Shown: positions 52,244-64,000 of the stretch, piece by piece
How positions within the stretch are numbered: the stretch's first letter is position 1
Layout: every line of letters begins with the position of its first letter
Source of the DNA: Caprimulgus europaeus
Taxonomy: Eukaryota; Chordata; Aves; Caprimulgiformes; Caprimulgidae
DNA length: 64,000 bases
NCBI GenBank assembly: GCA_907165065.1
Contig: OU015528.1
Span: 45,437,515-45,501,514, forward strand
Direction of reading: 5' to 3'
The notes under the pieces: model-generated
The model's database searches: none
Seen by the model: only the letters and a program-made list of their open reading frames with translations
What the model was told of the DNA's origin: nothing
Translations under genes and position numbers: made by a program

Positions 52244-55200
52244 CTGCAATTTAAAGATACATATACACTTAAACTCCTGAATTAAGGGCATTTATTCCCA
52301 TCAAAAGCATATTTGCTACTTCATTTTTCATTAAAGTATTTCCAATTTTTCATATTACAACCTTGTAATTATTCATAAACACTGCTGCAAGGCAATAGTT
52401 TATCAAAATATTACAAAACACTATAATGGCTAGTTCTTTAATCTGCTGAAACTGTTACAGAAATCTCATTGTAGGAGCAATGAGTTGTAACTATCCCTAT
52501 GTTTTTCCTGTCTCCTTGAAATACCTATGTTCCATTATATTATTACTATTGAATAGAGTCTTATTTTGTTCTAAATTTGTTAAGAGTTTTTAATCAAGAT
52601 ATTCAGGATGTTCACAGAAATTCAATGTACTAATGCTGCTAAGAAAACCAAATACTCTGCTTGCAGCACAGAGATAGTACACGAGGAAAGAGAATGCAAT
52701 CTCAAAAATTTAGTTAAAATAGGAGTTTAAAAATCAGTGTTCTAAAATTTTTGTGCTTTTCTTCATTAAAACTTCCATTGTCTCACCTTCATGACAATGT
52801 TCATAAAAACAGAAAAACATGGAGTGATTAGTATGCTAAGCTTCAATTTCATTACTATTATTTTTTTGTGTATATATATACACAGGCTAGCTCAATGGAA
52901 CATCAAGACCTTAATGAATGTCATCGTAGGACAAACATAAAATAATAAATTAGAAATTAATTTATGCAATAGTAGCACTTTTTTCCAGTGGAGTGACTGG
53001 GCAGCAGTTCAGGCAGTTATTCTGCATTTTCTTGATTTTTCTGAAGTTGCTTAAACAAGTTATTTCTGATACTAGATAGTAACCACAACAGTACATGCTG
53101 CAACGCACACAAAAGAAAACTACAATAACTGCTTTCATCAATATCACACTGAAGAACTAAAGAGTTTCTGGAAAGTCAAGTCTCCGGGATTTAATGTCTA
53201 TAGTCTACAGTGCACTTGTTTAGCTTGCTATTATTCCCGATTAACTAACAAATCCCAAAACCCAAATACAATCTGTGATAAAATAGATATCTGAGAAAAT
53301 AAAATTGGAAATGGCAGAGAACAGTATGCAGCGTCAGAAAGCTTTGCAGGTTGTTGGGGTTTTTTTTTAAAAAAATAAGACTTGAAAATGTCATATATTG
53401 TTTGATGGCTGGCAATGGTCCCCTGGATAAACTGTCATACATTTCTTCATACAAAAATGGGCAGTTCTATTTTTTTGTGCAGTGCTGACAGCAAAGAAGA
53501 AAATATGAGCTGTAAGAGACCATGAGAAAACCAGCAGCATGACAAGATACTCTGGAATCTTTTCCAGGTCTGTCAGCTTCATTATCTGTCAAGTTAACAT
53601 GGAAGATGGAGGAGAAATAAAAAGGAAGCTAGACCCAAATTAAAATGAAAGGAAAAAAATTTATGCACAAAAATATTTGTTCTATGATTGTGCAACTGTT
53701 CAATAGCAAACCTAAAATTAAGTCCTACCAGATGGGAGTGTTAAAGTTACTGGATAAATACAGATATTAGGAAAGGAAATGCAGGCAAGATTGTGAAAGC
53801 ATTTAACCTTGCTGTCCGATATTCGTATAAGACTGTTTTAAAATACTCCTCTATAACTGTTCTTTGTTAGGCTCCACTTTCAGACCAATGTACTTACCTG
53901 CTGAAGGCTAGTTCCAAGGAGGAAATCCCAAGTTTAACATAAGTCTCAAACACTTTAAAAACTGCAGAGTTCCTTACATTGAACCTCTACAAAATGCTTA
54001 GCACAAGGTGGGGTGCAAAGCTTAGAACAGGCCAACAGTGTGGCATCCTTCTAGGAAAACAGCCCTTAAAATGTTGGACTTCTTTGGGAATTCTCCTGAC
54101 TTTGTTTTCTACTATCTAAAATTCTAGCAGATAAAGACACAGACTCAGTTCTGAGAGGTCTATAGTCTAGGTAAACATATACTCACCCATAATATTATCA
54201 AAGAAACAGACACAAAAAAGTTATCTATGTCAAGAGCCAGAGACAAAGTACACACAAGCACTGGAGAGTTCAAACAGCTGGAACTCCAGCTTTCTCAGTT
54301 TCCATAACCTTGGTTAGAGTGAAGCCAAGCAGAATGGAAAGTGTTGGCATGCTAATAGGGAAACAGAGCAGCCAGAGCTAGGAAAGTCAGCCATAAGGAG
54401 AACACAGACCAGCTCAGATGGAGCTGCTGCTGAACTTCCAGGGGCAGTAAAGGCTCAGGCTATAGAGTACAGCTTGCTTTAATTTCAGCTCCTATAGCTC
54501 CTAACTCCTCAGTGAGGCAAGAGAGTCAAGATTTTTGCTTTATTGAGCAAAGGCTACATTAGCCTTAGAAAAATTTTTACTTTTTATTTTAAGGGAAAAA
54601 AAAAATCCCAAATAATTTTATTTTATTTAAATGAAGTATGAGCTCCTTTCCCTTTTGTTTCGAAAGCCTATTTCAGCTATGCCATAGGGTGGATTCATAT
54701 AGAGTTCCTCCCTAGAGTGACTTCCTCTAAAGAAGTCAAAAGGTTTTTTTAAGCTCTAAAAAAATTAAAAATTTGATTAGAATAAAAATCTGAACACTCA
54801 CCTTTTCAAACAGAAGACTTTTCAAGCAACTAGGTCAGGAGAATAAAACTGGTTTAGAAATCACTCCCTTCCACAGCCCACATCCCTGCAGGGGAATCCT
54901 TACTACTCCACTCTGCTTATTCCTGAAGGGCAGCAATCTTCAGAGCACTCTCTGCCCTCTTCCAGGCTCTAGCAGCATCTGGCTGTAAGTCCTGCAACTT
55001 CATTGAGTCTTACTGTCACCCAAGAGCTTTCTAAATGCTTGTCCCAAAACATATGACTTGCTCCTCTGGGAAGCAGCCCACCTGAGACTTCATGACCCTC
55101 AGGTGTGCTAAGTTAACAGACTTGAGCTGAGGTGGAGGCTGGGCTGACTTCAGCCTCCTGAATTTCAGAGGACAATTCTGAATGACTCAAGTTTAACTTA

Positions 55201-58200
55201 ATCCCAGAAAAAACTCAAATCTGTAGATGTTTAAGTTACAGGCACATAAGGAAATTTTTGTGCATGTGTTCAGGGAACATAAACAGAAGCAAGCACTCAA
55301 GTACTGCTATGATCCTGAGACATGGTAAGAGCACAGCTAAACATAAAGTCCCCAAAACAAGAGCACTTAAATTAATTCACAAACATAGTTAATACTCTAC
55401 AGCTTTTCATAATAGCCTATAAAAGGAGCCGAGAAGTCCCCAGAAAAAAAAAACAAAGGGGGATTGAGATCCAAATTATTTTCACCCCACACAACTGTAA
55501 TTAAATCCTCAGTTGGAAACTTATTCCATCCTTCCAGTGAGGCTTGCCCCCTGCACTCAAGGGAATGGAAGATCTGCTTGTCCACAGAAAGAGAAAGAGA
55601 AGGAGATAAAGGGAGTGTGAGAATACACAAAAGAAAGACTGTGCTAATGACACCAAAGCTATTTAAGCAGGGGGCAGAAAAAAGGAGTCCTGGTTCTGCA
55701 GCTGCTTATGTATTTTCCATTTATGAATAATTTGGTAACATGTACAAACAATGTTAGGTTCTTAAGCAGCTTCAGCAGAAGACAGAGGAAACAGATTTCC
55801 ATCATATCTCCCTTCATACTGCCTATACAGTGGAGCTTATTGTGCCTTCCTGGGGCTCAGCTCATTTTTAATCTGTTTATCTACTATCTCCTTTTTTTCA
55901 TGATAATAAGAATTCTGCTTCCAGAAATAGTAAAAGAGCAAGATTCTAATAGAGAGCATAGTGGGCTGTGGAGAAAGAGTTGAAAGATGGTATATAGCAT
56001 GCACCTGCGTCACATTCACATGTGCTAAAACTAAAACACAGCTGGTTGGCTTAATTTTAGGCCTACTAGGCTTGGCAACATCTCTTTTATCTTCAATGCC
56101 TAATTATAAAGCCCTAAGTGCCAATACTGTTAACTGCTTCAGCACTGAATGCTGGTGCTTCACTACATCCATGAAATGCATTCAGTAGACTAGCCCTACT
56201 CGGCACAGTATTCTAATATTCCACTCTTTGAGTACATAATGCCTAAACAACGATTTATTCATTACCACATAAAGAATCTAAAGTGGAATAAGTATTTTTG
56301 ATTGAGTTCAGTGTAACTCAGACCTAAGCAAGACAGAGAAAATGATGGGACATACATGAATGACAAAAACTTGAACTCTAATTCCTAATAATTCCATCTA
56401 TAATTAACAGACAGTAAAAAACATTCAGGTGGTATTTATTTCACACAATTTTTCCATATTTCTCTTTAAAGTGATTTTTAAATTTATTTTCTTTCTATCA
56501 AATAATGAAACAAAATCTCAAAAAAGACATCAGATTTTGCGTACACACAAAAAAAAAATTTTGCAGAAATTTCAATTACTGTTTGCTCAGGATAGTGAGA
56601 AAAGACTTAAAGATTACAAAAAAACACTAGGATGACTTCTAAAACCTCACTAGCAAAAGGTTTAGTTTCTTTTTAACCCATAATTTGTAAAAAGTAATTT
56701 TGTAAACGTTCTTAAAAAAAGTCCCGTAGGTTTTAGTATCAGCTGAATGGATTTAGTATTACTGCCTAAAGACATAAATTACTTTCTTCTTCTTCAAATA
56801 AGTTTCTCATAAATACCCTCAAAACCAGCTCATTTTCTTTCAAAACTTTTCTTACAACTCTGTAACCCCTTTGCATACAGGACAGGACACTACCTATCAG
56901 GCCCACTAGTAATAGCAGTCGTGTTATTTCCTTGTCCACTTCTGCCAGCCTGTTTATATGTATCTTTCAGCCTTTGTTTTATATTTTGAAAGCTAATGTC
57001 TTGTGGCAGGGACATATATTATGCCTTGTTAATACTATAAACTGTACAGTAACACTCAACAATACAAGGGGGAAAGGGTAGAAATGCTAGGTGATAAAAC
57101 CTTATTTTATCCTGGCAACAAGGTGAAAGAATAAATTTAATGCCTTATATCTGCATTGAAAAAAAAATCAGGAAGAAACCTACAAAATCTGTTCACTAAT
57201 TTTCTGATGCCTTTAATTTATTTTTCCTATAAGTCTACATGAAGCAGACAAGTAAGCTTCTCTAGATTATCATCTGAAGACAGAAGATTTAACAGGAATG
57301 CATTTGGAAGCCACTAACTCCCTCTGAGCAATTACCCTGTCTTTGCATGGAATTCATTACTGACTGAGGTTGAACTCAATTACAGTACACTCAGGTTTCC
57401 CAAAACTCCAGTGCTTTGCTGATTTCTTCAGCTACAACAGGACAAATACTCACACTTAAGTGAAGTGTATACTCAGCTGGCTTTTTAGAGGAGGATGGGT
57501 CTACTGTATCATCAGCAGTGTTGATACTGAATCCTGCCACTCCTGATTTTATTTGTCAATTTCAGCTCACAGTCAAACTTTATCATTTATTATTAAAGCT
57601 TCAGTGAACCTTCTGCTGATGAACAAGAATCTCAGCGGGTTCCACAAGGTAATTCTGAAGGGGTTTTTTTAAGATTCAGAATGACAATTTTGCAAACATT
57701 TTTCATGCTTGCATATCACTTCTGACTATAAGCCAGACAGAGCACAAATAAACAGCTGCTCATTACAAGCACAGTTTCATTATACTAATATGAGCTGGAA
57801 CTACTAAGCAGTCTTCTTGATATTTTCAAGGCACACATATGAAAAAGCCTTGAAATTGGTATATTTTTTTTGTGGTAAAAACTAAGGGCAGATACTGATC
57901 CATCAACATGAAAAACCCCTGAGAGGGCTTTGGGTGCTCTATTTTTCATAGACCAAGGGTACTTTGGAGAAACTTCGTTCATCAATAGGGCTGACACTGC
58001 ATCGTTATCACACTAAGGAGAATATGGAACAATGCAGAGATACTAAAATGAAAATTAGTTTAGTTAGTGATGGGGCATTATAATGAATCTTAGATTAATA
58101 TCCGAAGGATAATTGATTTGGATGTCTAAGTGGGAGCTCTGACTGACTCTTGCCACAGAAGAAGTTTCAGAACGGTATTAGCCCTGTTTTCCTCTACACA

Positions 58201-59732
58201 GTGGTATGTTCACACTGCAGCTCAGTAAGGACATAAAGGTTGAAGTTTCATCATAGAGTTTGAGTCAAATTAGGAACTCCCTTCCACTGATAGGGGTAAG
58301 GCCTACTTCCCTCACCCGTATCTTCCTCAACACTTTTTGATGCACATTTCTGATAGTTACTTGGGACAGAGCTAACTCTGGGATCTGAATCACATAGGAA
58401 GTGAATTCATTAAAACAAATAAATGTATATTTATATAATTATAATCTTATTTTTTATTATTCTTACCTACTATTAAATATAGGTAATACAATAAATTATA
58501 TATTTTCTAGATTACTGGTTCATGAACTGAATTGTATCACTTTGTAGACTCCTGTAAGTGGCAAATATGGAAGGGAGCTGTGTAGCTGGAAGCAGGGGAG
58601 GAAGAAGGCGGGGAATGAGGGGAATGGGAAAAAGAAAATAGAAAGGAGGGAGAGAGGAAGACCTCACAGCAAGCTGTAAATTCAGTTCAGCTACAACATA
58701 AATCTCCTCCTTAAGAGAACACCTCCCCTTCAGCCTTCAAAATTTTCATTATAGTTATAGGAGCTTTGTAACTTCAGTCCACCCTCTCACTGGAAAACAT
58801 TACTGAAGCTGGCTAACAAGTCTGGAAGTTATTCAGAAAAGAAAACCTGAAGGACACAGCATGGCCACATGACCACATTTTCTCTAGTAAGTGTTCTTAT
58901 GAAATAGAGTTATGCAGGAGACTGAAGCATGAGATAGTTCATATGTAGAAGCAACTCTGAACTGATTAAAATGGCTTATTTAAACATGGGAATAATCAAT
59001 ACAGGTAGAGATGAAGCAACGATACCTACAGGGAACTCCTCTGTCAAACACAGTTAATGAAAGACTAATCTGAAAATGCAGGGAATTCATAGAAGAGAAG
59101 GAATTACATTTAACACTGAGTTATGTACTAGCTCCTGTTTCATCACCTTACTCTCCTCTTCTAGAGTAAAAAAATGAAGTAAACAATGTAGTTCCATCAG
59201 TCTTACACCATGAAAGTAGACTGAAGAATGAGAACATACGTACAATATAATTATATTATTTCTGCTATGACAAGAGTTACTGCCTGGTTTATTTTTTAAA
59301 AAATTTAAGGAAAATTAGAAAAAAGTAATGAAATATTTTGAAAATTTGTTATAATCTTTCATTCATAGTTGCTATTTATGAAAGAATCAGGCATTTCAAT
59401 TGTAGTTTACCATCACAATTTAATAGAACTGCAGTGAAATTACAATGTTATTTCTTTATGGAGAATGTACAGAGAGTAATTATAAATGACACACCATGCT
59501 AATGTCTATTGCCAGAAAAAAAGAAAGGGTTTTCTCTGAAAGAACTCTGAAATTCAGATGTTCAGCCATTTAATTCTGTGTATCTAGCAAACAAGAATTT
59601 TGTCTTTTTAATTCAAATGACTACTCTTTTGTATAATTAAATATTTAAAGAGTAGAAATTATTATATATCTTAATATTCCTCCATGCTATTCCAATTTGA
59701 CTCTCACAAATGTATAACTAAATATGACTTAC
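52244..59732 (-). other. ANKS1B: ANKS1B intron, about 7.5 kb
   Basis: This complete intron contains a 16-bp palindromic GTG(TA)5CAC element at 52868-52883 and a purine-rich tract at 58588-58661. A moderately GC-richer stretch at about 54240-55150 shows no motif I can name. No exon or named transposon was seen. Its open frames, such as 55464-55730 and 55708-55983, are uncharacteristic of proteins. Confidence 0.85.
58588..58661 (+). repeat. Purine-rich (G/A) tract
   Basis: About 74 bases are almost entirely G and A on the plus strand (GGGGAGGAAGAAGG, AAAGGAGGGAGAGAGGAAGA) with only a few pyrimidine interruptions. On the transcribed ANKS1B strand it would be a polypyrimidine run. No splice site follows it in the transcript direction that I can support. 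Confidence 0.75.
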
Positions 59733-59834
59733 CTTGAAGTAGAGCTGCAATTTGGAGTGACTGCTGAGATGGATGTTCTTTAAGAACATCTAAAACCGTT
59801 CTACCCAAACTGTCCTTTATGTTGGTATCAATTC
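59733..59834 (-). CDS. ANKS1B: ANKS1B exon: end of ankyrin domain
   Basis: This is a 102-nt exon with acceptor TTTCAG at 59835-59836 and donor CAAG|GTAAGT at 59731-59732. It completes the split glycine codon and reads GIDTNIKDSLGRTVLDVL, then KEHPSQQSLQIAALLQ. The G-I-D-T-N-I-K-D segment is the loop that closes one ankyrin repeat. G-R-T-V-L-D begins the next, which is short and probably acts as the C-terminal cap. The K-E-H-P-S-Q helix is nearly identical to the remembered human ANKS1B segment and differs from ANKS1A, which supports the paralogue call. It ends after the first base of a glutamate codon. Confidence 0.95.
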
Positions 59835-61739
59835 CTGAAAAAGAAAATGATCTGTGGTGGAATTTTTAACCCCAAGTACTTCTGATTATAAATTTGGTGT
59901 ATCAGACTCAGTTATCTGGCAAATCAAATGCAAGCAGTTTTACAACTGTAGCAGACTTAACAGCTGTGTTATAATTGAAGTACAGCATCTATTTCTGTTT
60001 AAAGCTTCAGTAGCCTAAAATTTACATGCTATCATGGAGTGTAATCTATGTTTCTGTAACTCATGGGGATATAAAGTAAACTTTTAAACCAAACTTGGGA
60101 TTAGTTTAACTGACTGTTCCTAAGAAACAGCCATCCTGAAAATAATCCTTTACAAAATCAAGAACTTTTCTGCATGTTTTTCCTACATTCCTGGATTCTA
60201 ATTCTCCCCAAATTTCTCTGATTCATTGAGGACTTTCTAGACCATAGTGCTTGTATTTGTTTCAGGAGAAATACTGAAGTTATTAACCTTAAAACTTTTG
60301 TACTTCATGGTGATATGTTCAAAATCCATGCTCTGAGTAGACTGAAATACCCATATGTAGTAGAGCTGTGTGAATAGCCAGAGCATTTCCTCACAGACTG
60401 TATAGACTGTTGACAAAGTGACTGTTTGGCTCAAACTGTGAATGTAACCACAAATAAATTTGAGGCTTATCCTGGATAGGTCTCAGAGAGCTTGTTGTAC
60501 GTGATACTGCATGACTCTCCACCTTTGTCTTGTAGGGGCTACTTTGGAAATATTTGTCTTATGGTACAAGACTGAAGTTGTTTTTTAGTTTAGATGTACT
60601 TTCATAAAAAGCAAATGCATGAAAGGTCCTAACAAACAGGATAAGATTCTTCACGGGACACTGAATATAGAAAATCAGAGGAAGCAGGATTTATAAGGAC
60701 ATTCTGGAAGCTTGGAAGGATTTATCTACTCACCAGAAAAGGCTACAGTTCTTGTAATTTCCTGACCCAATGGAGAGTTTCTTTATTTGTTTTGTGAGAA
60801 AGAGATATTTGTTTTCACACTGAAAATATAGCCAAAGTATTGCTGGACTAATTAGCATTAGCAGCTGATATAAAAAGACCTTGCCTCTTTTGAGGGCAGG
60901 TGAAGATCTCTTTCTGCCTCTTTCATACTCATCCAAACAGCATCTTGGAAGAACCCTTTTTTCTGAAAACAGATCTCAGATCAGGTACGCACTAGCTGGG
61001 ATTTAGATGAGGAGCTGTGAGTAGGACACACCTTCTTTTGCAATATATAACCCCACAAGCACTGATAATAAAGATCAATGAGATCCCTCAATGTAATGGA
61101 AGTTGATGTACCTCAGAGAAGTAATTTCTAGAGATTTTCATTTTCATTGGTCTTCTTATTTATCTGGGAAGACAGTTGTTTAGATGAGTAATTTACCTGC
61201 AACAATTCTGAAGCTATTACTATGTAGTAGATGGGTTTCTTGGAATTTTATATCCCTGTTCTCTCCTTTTAGGACAAATACAATTCTCAGAGACACAGTG
61301 CCTTCCTCTTTCTTCACAGACAGTCAAAGTTCATTCAGGAAATGAAGGAGCAAGTAGGATGGTGTATTTGTTAAGAATAGCTAAGTGAAGGAAATAAATG
61401 TGAACATAAGTCTTCTGGCCTCTAAATCAAAGAATATTCTTGGCTGTCTTTCAGAATGAATAACAAATATTTGTGTAGCCATTTTGTTCTCAGAATACAG
61501 TGGCATAAACTGAGTCATATATGGAATTTCTGAGTCTTAATGAAAACATTCCTTTTGTTCTCTGTGTATAGTAATTTCTTATTCTGAAAGAACACTCTTC
61601 TAAGGAGAGGTACATTTGATTAGATTTGCAAAGGCTGAGAAAGGTAAGAGTAATTTGTATAACCAAAACTTGAGGAGACATACACCAGATTAGCAATATT
61701 AAGGATATTTGTTCAGTGTTTCCTGTAAATTAGATTTAC
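59835..61739 (-). other. ANKS1B: ANKS1B intron, about 1.9 kb
   Basis: This short complete intron separates the two exons that share the last ankyrin repeat. It is AT-rich with no recognised repeat or RNA gene. Confidence 0.88.
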
Positions 61740-61815
61740 CTGTTTCAAGCAAAATGCGTACTACCTCCACCTTTCCAAACAGAGCTGCTTCATGCAGTGC
61801 GCTCCCTTTTTCTGT
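61740..61815 (-). CDS. ANKS1B: ANKS1B exon: ankyrin repeat, first half
   Basis: This is a 76-nt exon. The acceptor is a run of T followed by CTAG at 61816-61817, and the donor is CAG|GTAAAT at 61738-61739. It starts on a codon boundary and ends after the first base of a glycine codon. The 25 complete codons begin [15 protein letters not shown] and end VVRILLET. They hold the ankyrin signature: G-S-A-L-H-E-A-A in the first helix, then G-K-V-E-V-V and L-L-E-T-G in the second. The preceding repeat must be encoded by an exon beyond 64000. Ankyrin repeats are protein-binding modules; the partner bound by this repeat cannot be read from the sequence. Confidence 0.94.
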
Positions 61816-64000
61816 CTAGAAAAAAAAAATGTGACATTTAAAATGTGAAATAAAATACCAATGAATCCTTTTGAAAATAATATATTAGGAAAAAACTTTT
61901 CCCTTCTAATTTATCTACACATAAAAAAACATTGAATGGGCAAGAACAAATACTACCATAATTTTTTAATTATTATTCAAGATAACAACATAAATGTTGT
62001 CAGTTCTACTATAAAAATTAATAACTATATAAGAAAATATAGTAGGGATGTCATACAACTCCCAGTTAACAAGCCTGTGTTTGTGTAAAATTTCTAAATT
62101 CCTATTATAGGCAATGAAAATCTAGTCAATATTGTTAGTGGAACATAGCTGTTCAACAGAGTCAGCCAGTTTACATGCAGACATCCACGATTTAAGTGTT
62201 TTAATCTGAAACTGGATCACATCCTAGAAGGTAAGTTCACTTGCACAGTCAGAGGTGCCCTGGGATATCCCACCTGGCCTCCAGCTGATGTTCCAGTTGA
62301 TGCTTACATTTGATCTGTATTATATCTGCCCCATACAGATGTCTTGGATACCCTAATGCACCTCCAACTTTATTAGATATCTATGTTTATATCATTTAAA
62401 TTCTATTTTAGATGTTTGTGAACCTGATTTTGCAGATTTCTATGACACAAAATGTGTCCATTCTGTGAATGGACTTTTGCTTAAATAAAATTTACAGTAC
62501 TGAACAACAAACTACCTAACAAGCTACCTTTCTTAGTATTTTATACTGCTGACTGCTACTGAAAAATATGAACAGAATGCCTTTCCATACAGTAGCATTA
62601 GGACTAGCTAAAGCTGAATCTCTGGGTCATCTCCTTTTCTTTTATAGTAAATTAGGATTTTGAATGGGTTTTATTTGTGGGCAAATGTTAAAGGTGTTAC
62701 TGCTTGAATTTTTTTTTTTTCTATATTTTATCCAATGCACCATTATCATGCTTGCTATGGTGGAAAGACTTTAAAGACACTCAAAAAAATGAACTCTGAA
62801 ATAAAATAGTGATTCATTATTTATTACCTGTATCAGAATGCATCAGTGTTACAGAGGTGCAATGACAGGATATTTAGAAGTACTCAGAGATACTGAGCTG
62901 GGATGTGACCACACAGTAAGTGTACATATGTCCTACCAATTGAGCCTGAAAACTCTTTGTTATGCCCATAATAGGAGCACTTACTTTTAATATTTCTTCA
63001 TACTTAGTACATGGATGTACAAAGTAGAGCATGTCCAATATCATTTACATCCAGGACATCAGGCATATTAACAGTGTAACGGAGAGGAGAAGGAAGTCGG
63101 TAAGAGAATATACATATGAAATACATATCTCAAAACAATTTATAATATTTCCATTTTCAGAAGCAATCCAGAGGAACATTCACAGACTTATTCTGAAGAA
63201 GACTAGATATTCAGATTTACTTAGAAATGGACTCAGAATCCTTTACTCAAACATTATCTACAGGAGTTTTCCGGTAACTGCAATTGATTTTAACACTGGG
63301 TGACTCTGCAATGACATAGTGCAACCACAAAGGTACATGCAGAGCTTAAGGTGCAGCTCAGAAATTCCTGGTAATAAAAACAGTTCTCAGAAAAGTCATC
63401 GACACCTATAGGTCTGATTATGGAAAAAGGCTTGACATCAGCAATATTGAAGAAGGCTTTGACACAGTCTATTATCCTCTTTGGTATTTGTGTGGATATG
63501 GCGTCTCCTTTGGATTGGTCACTTCCTGACATGAATAAACCTCAAGACTATTGGGTGGACCTGGAACTATTAACGTAGAGTGCTCTGTCATCAAGCTTTG
63601 ACTCTGAAAATATCTGATTTTGGAAAGACAGGTGGTGAAATTAAAAAACCACAATAGGGAGAAGTTCAGCACAGTAATATGCCAAAGAACACCAAAATAG
63701 GGACTCAATCACAATTGATCACTCACTATTTTGACAAAAGAGGAATGTCTCTCTCATGCTTGAACATATTCACTAGAGTTGAACATATTCTGTCACATTT
63801 GAACATGGGCCAGCAGTATGTCCTTGCAGCAAAAAAGCTAATGGTATCCTGGGCTGAGCTAGGAGGAGTGTTGCCAGCAGGTCGAGGGAGGTGACCTTCC
63901 TTTCCGTTCATCACTGGTGATGCCACGCTTGAAGTACTCTGTCCAGTTCTGGGCTCCTCAGTACAAGACAGATAGGGAGTTACTGGAGAGAGTAATTAGA
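61816..64000 (-). other. ANKS1B: ANKS1B intron (incomplete, upstream end)
   Basis: This intron sequence lies upstream of the exon at 61740-61815 and continues past the right edge. It contains a CR1 fragment at 63800-64000. The short GC-richer patch at 62240-62350 is unclassified. No ankyrin-encoding exon is visible, so the preceding repeat lies beyond the window. Confidence 0.8.
63800..64000 (+). mobile_element. CR1 LINE fragment, plus strand, cut by window edge
   Basis: TGAACATGGGCCAGCAGTAT, GCCAGCAGGTCGAGGGAGGT, GTCCAGTTCTGGGCTCCTCA and GAGTTACTGGAGAGAGTAAT follow the order of a CR1 ORF2 3' region. This is the same region that is partly deleted in the copy at 28955-29598. The tail, including the terminal octamers, is beyond 64000. 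The 71-codon plus-strand frame here is element remnant plus flank. Confidence 0.9.

Larger units (their letters stand above)
5843..61815 (-). other. ANKS1B: ANKS1B gene, internal part (six exons, five complete introns)
   Basis: Six minus-strand exons join in frame. Phases at the five junctions are 1, 1, 1, 0 and 0, with no stop in 769 nt. The protein reads from an ankyrin repeat into an acidic linker, and its blocks match what I remember of vertebrate ANKS1B: TGELSKLLDEIKLCQEK, ENTCGPSGLWEALTPCNGCR and AVTKKPCSLEIAR. The paralogue ANKS1A has a clearly different linker, so ANKS1B is preferred. From family knowledge, ANKS1B (AIDA-1, EB-1) is a scaffold with N-terminal ankyrin repeats, two SAM domains and a C-terminal PTB domain. 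It is abundant at the postsynaptic density and also reported in the nucleus. The ankyrin repeats occur only in long isoforms, so these exons should belong to long transcripts. Complete introns are 1905, 7489, 2885, 20970 and 21955 bp. Both ends of the gene are outside the window. Confidence 0.95.

Noticed and set aside
61740-61815. Assignment of the exons to ANKS1A
   Set aside because: The ankyrin segment alone would be ambiguous, but the linker blocks in the later exons fit ANKS1B and not ANKS1A.
62240-62350. GC-richer patch considered as the preceding ankyrin exon
   Set aside because: I could read no ankyrin consensus (GxTALHxAA) from it on the minus strand and it has no matching splice sites.
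1-64000. CRISPR arrays, tRNA or rRNA genes, operons, phage or plasmid modules
   Set aside because: No spaced direct-repeat array, cloverleaf or prokaryotic gene layout is visible; spliced exons and CR1 elements show a vertebrate nuclear locus.

Overview
The window looks like avian nuclear DNA. It is AT-rich and gene-poor, and it carries several CR1 LINE tails, two with a readable CR1 3' end (variants of the ATTCTGTG/ATTCTATG octamer). It also carries a retroviral-type LTR of a kind I associate with bird, especially songbird and other neoavian, genomes. I see no bacterial, plasmid or phage features.

Only one gene is supported. It lies on the minus strand and spans the window in six short exons: 61740-61815, 59733-59834, 52133-52243, 49072-49247, 27964-28101 and 5843-6008. 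All have AG/GT splice boundaries. Their phases join without a break into one 769-nt reading frame of about 256 codons. The product is recognisable as ANKS1B (AIDA-1/EB-1), an ankyrin-repeat, SAM and PTB scaffold protein of the postsynaptic density. The window holds the last ankyrin repeat(s) and the acidic, low-complexity linker that follows. The start codon, the earlier ankyrin repeats, both SAM domains, the PTB domain and the stop codon lie outside. No promoter, CpG-dense stretch or polyadenylation site for the gene is apparent.

The rest is intron: about 1.9, 7.5, 2.9, 21.0 and 22.0 kb between exons, plus incomplete introns at both ends. Recognisable intron content is: two diverged copies of one GC-richer repeat (230-680 and 22735-23175); a 3'-truncated LTR built largely of degenerate 41-52 bp modules (7638-8391, minus); CR1 tails at 11141-11390 (minus), 17675-17819 (plus), 28955-29598 (plus, internally deleted) and 63800-64000 (plus, cut by the window edge); a few microsatellites; and several perfect inverted repeats, notably at 13401-13434 and 44070-44096.

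Nearly all open frames of 60-130 codons here look like chance frames or transposon remnants. The hunt found no undescribed multi-gene system. The items most worth checking are the two near-perfect hairpins, the modular LTR, the unnamed repeat pair and one exon-like open frame at 38193-38402.
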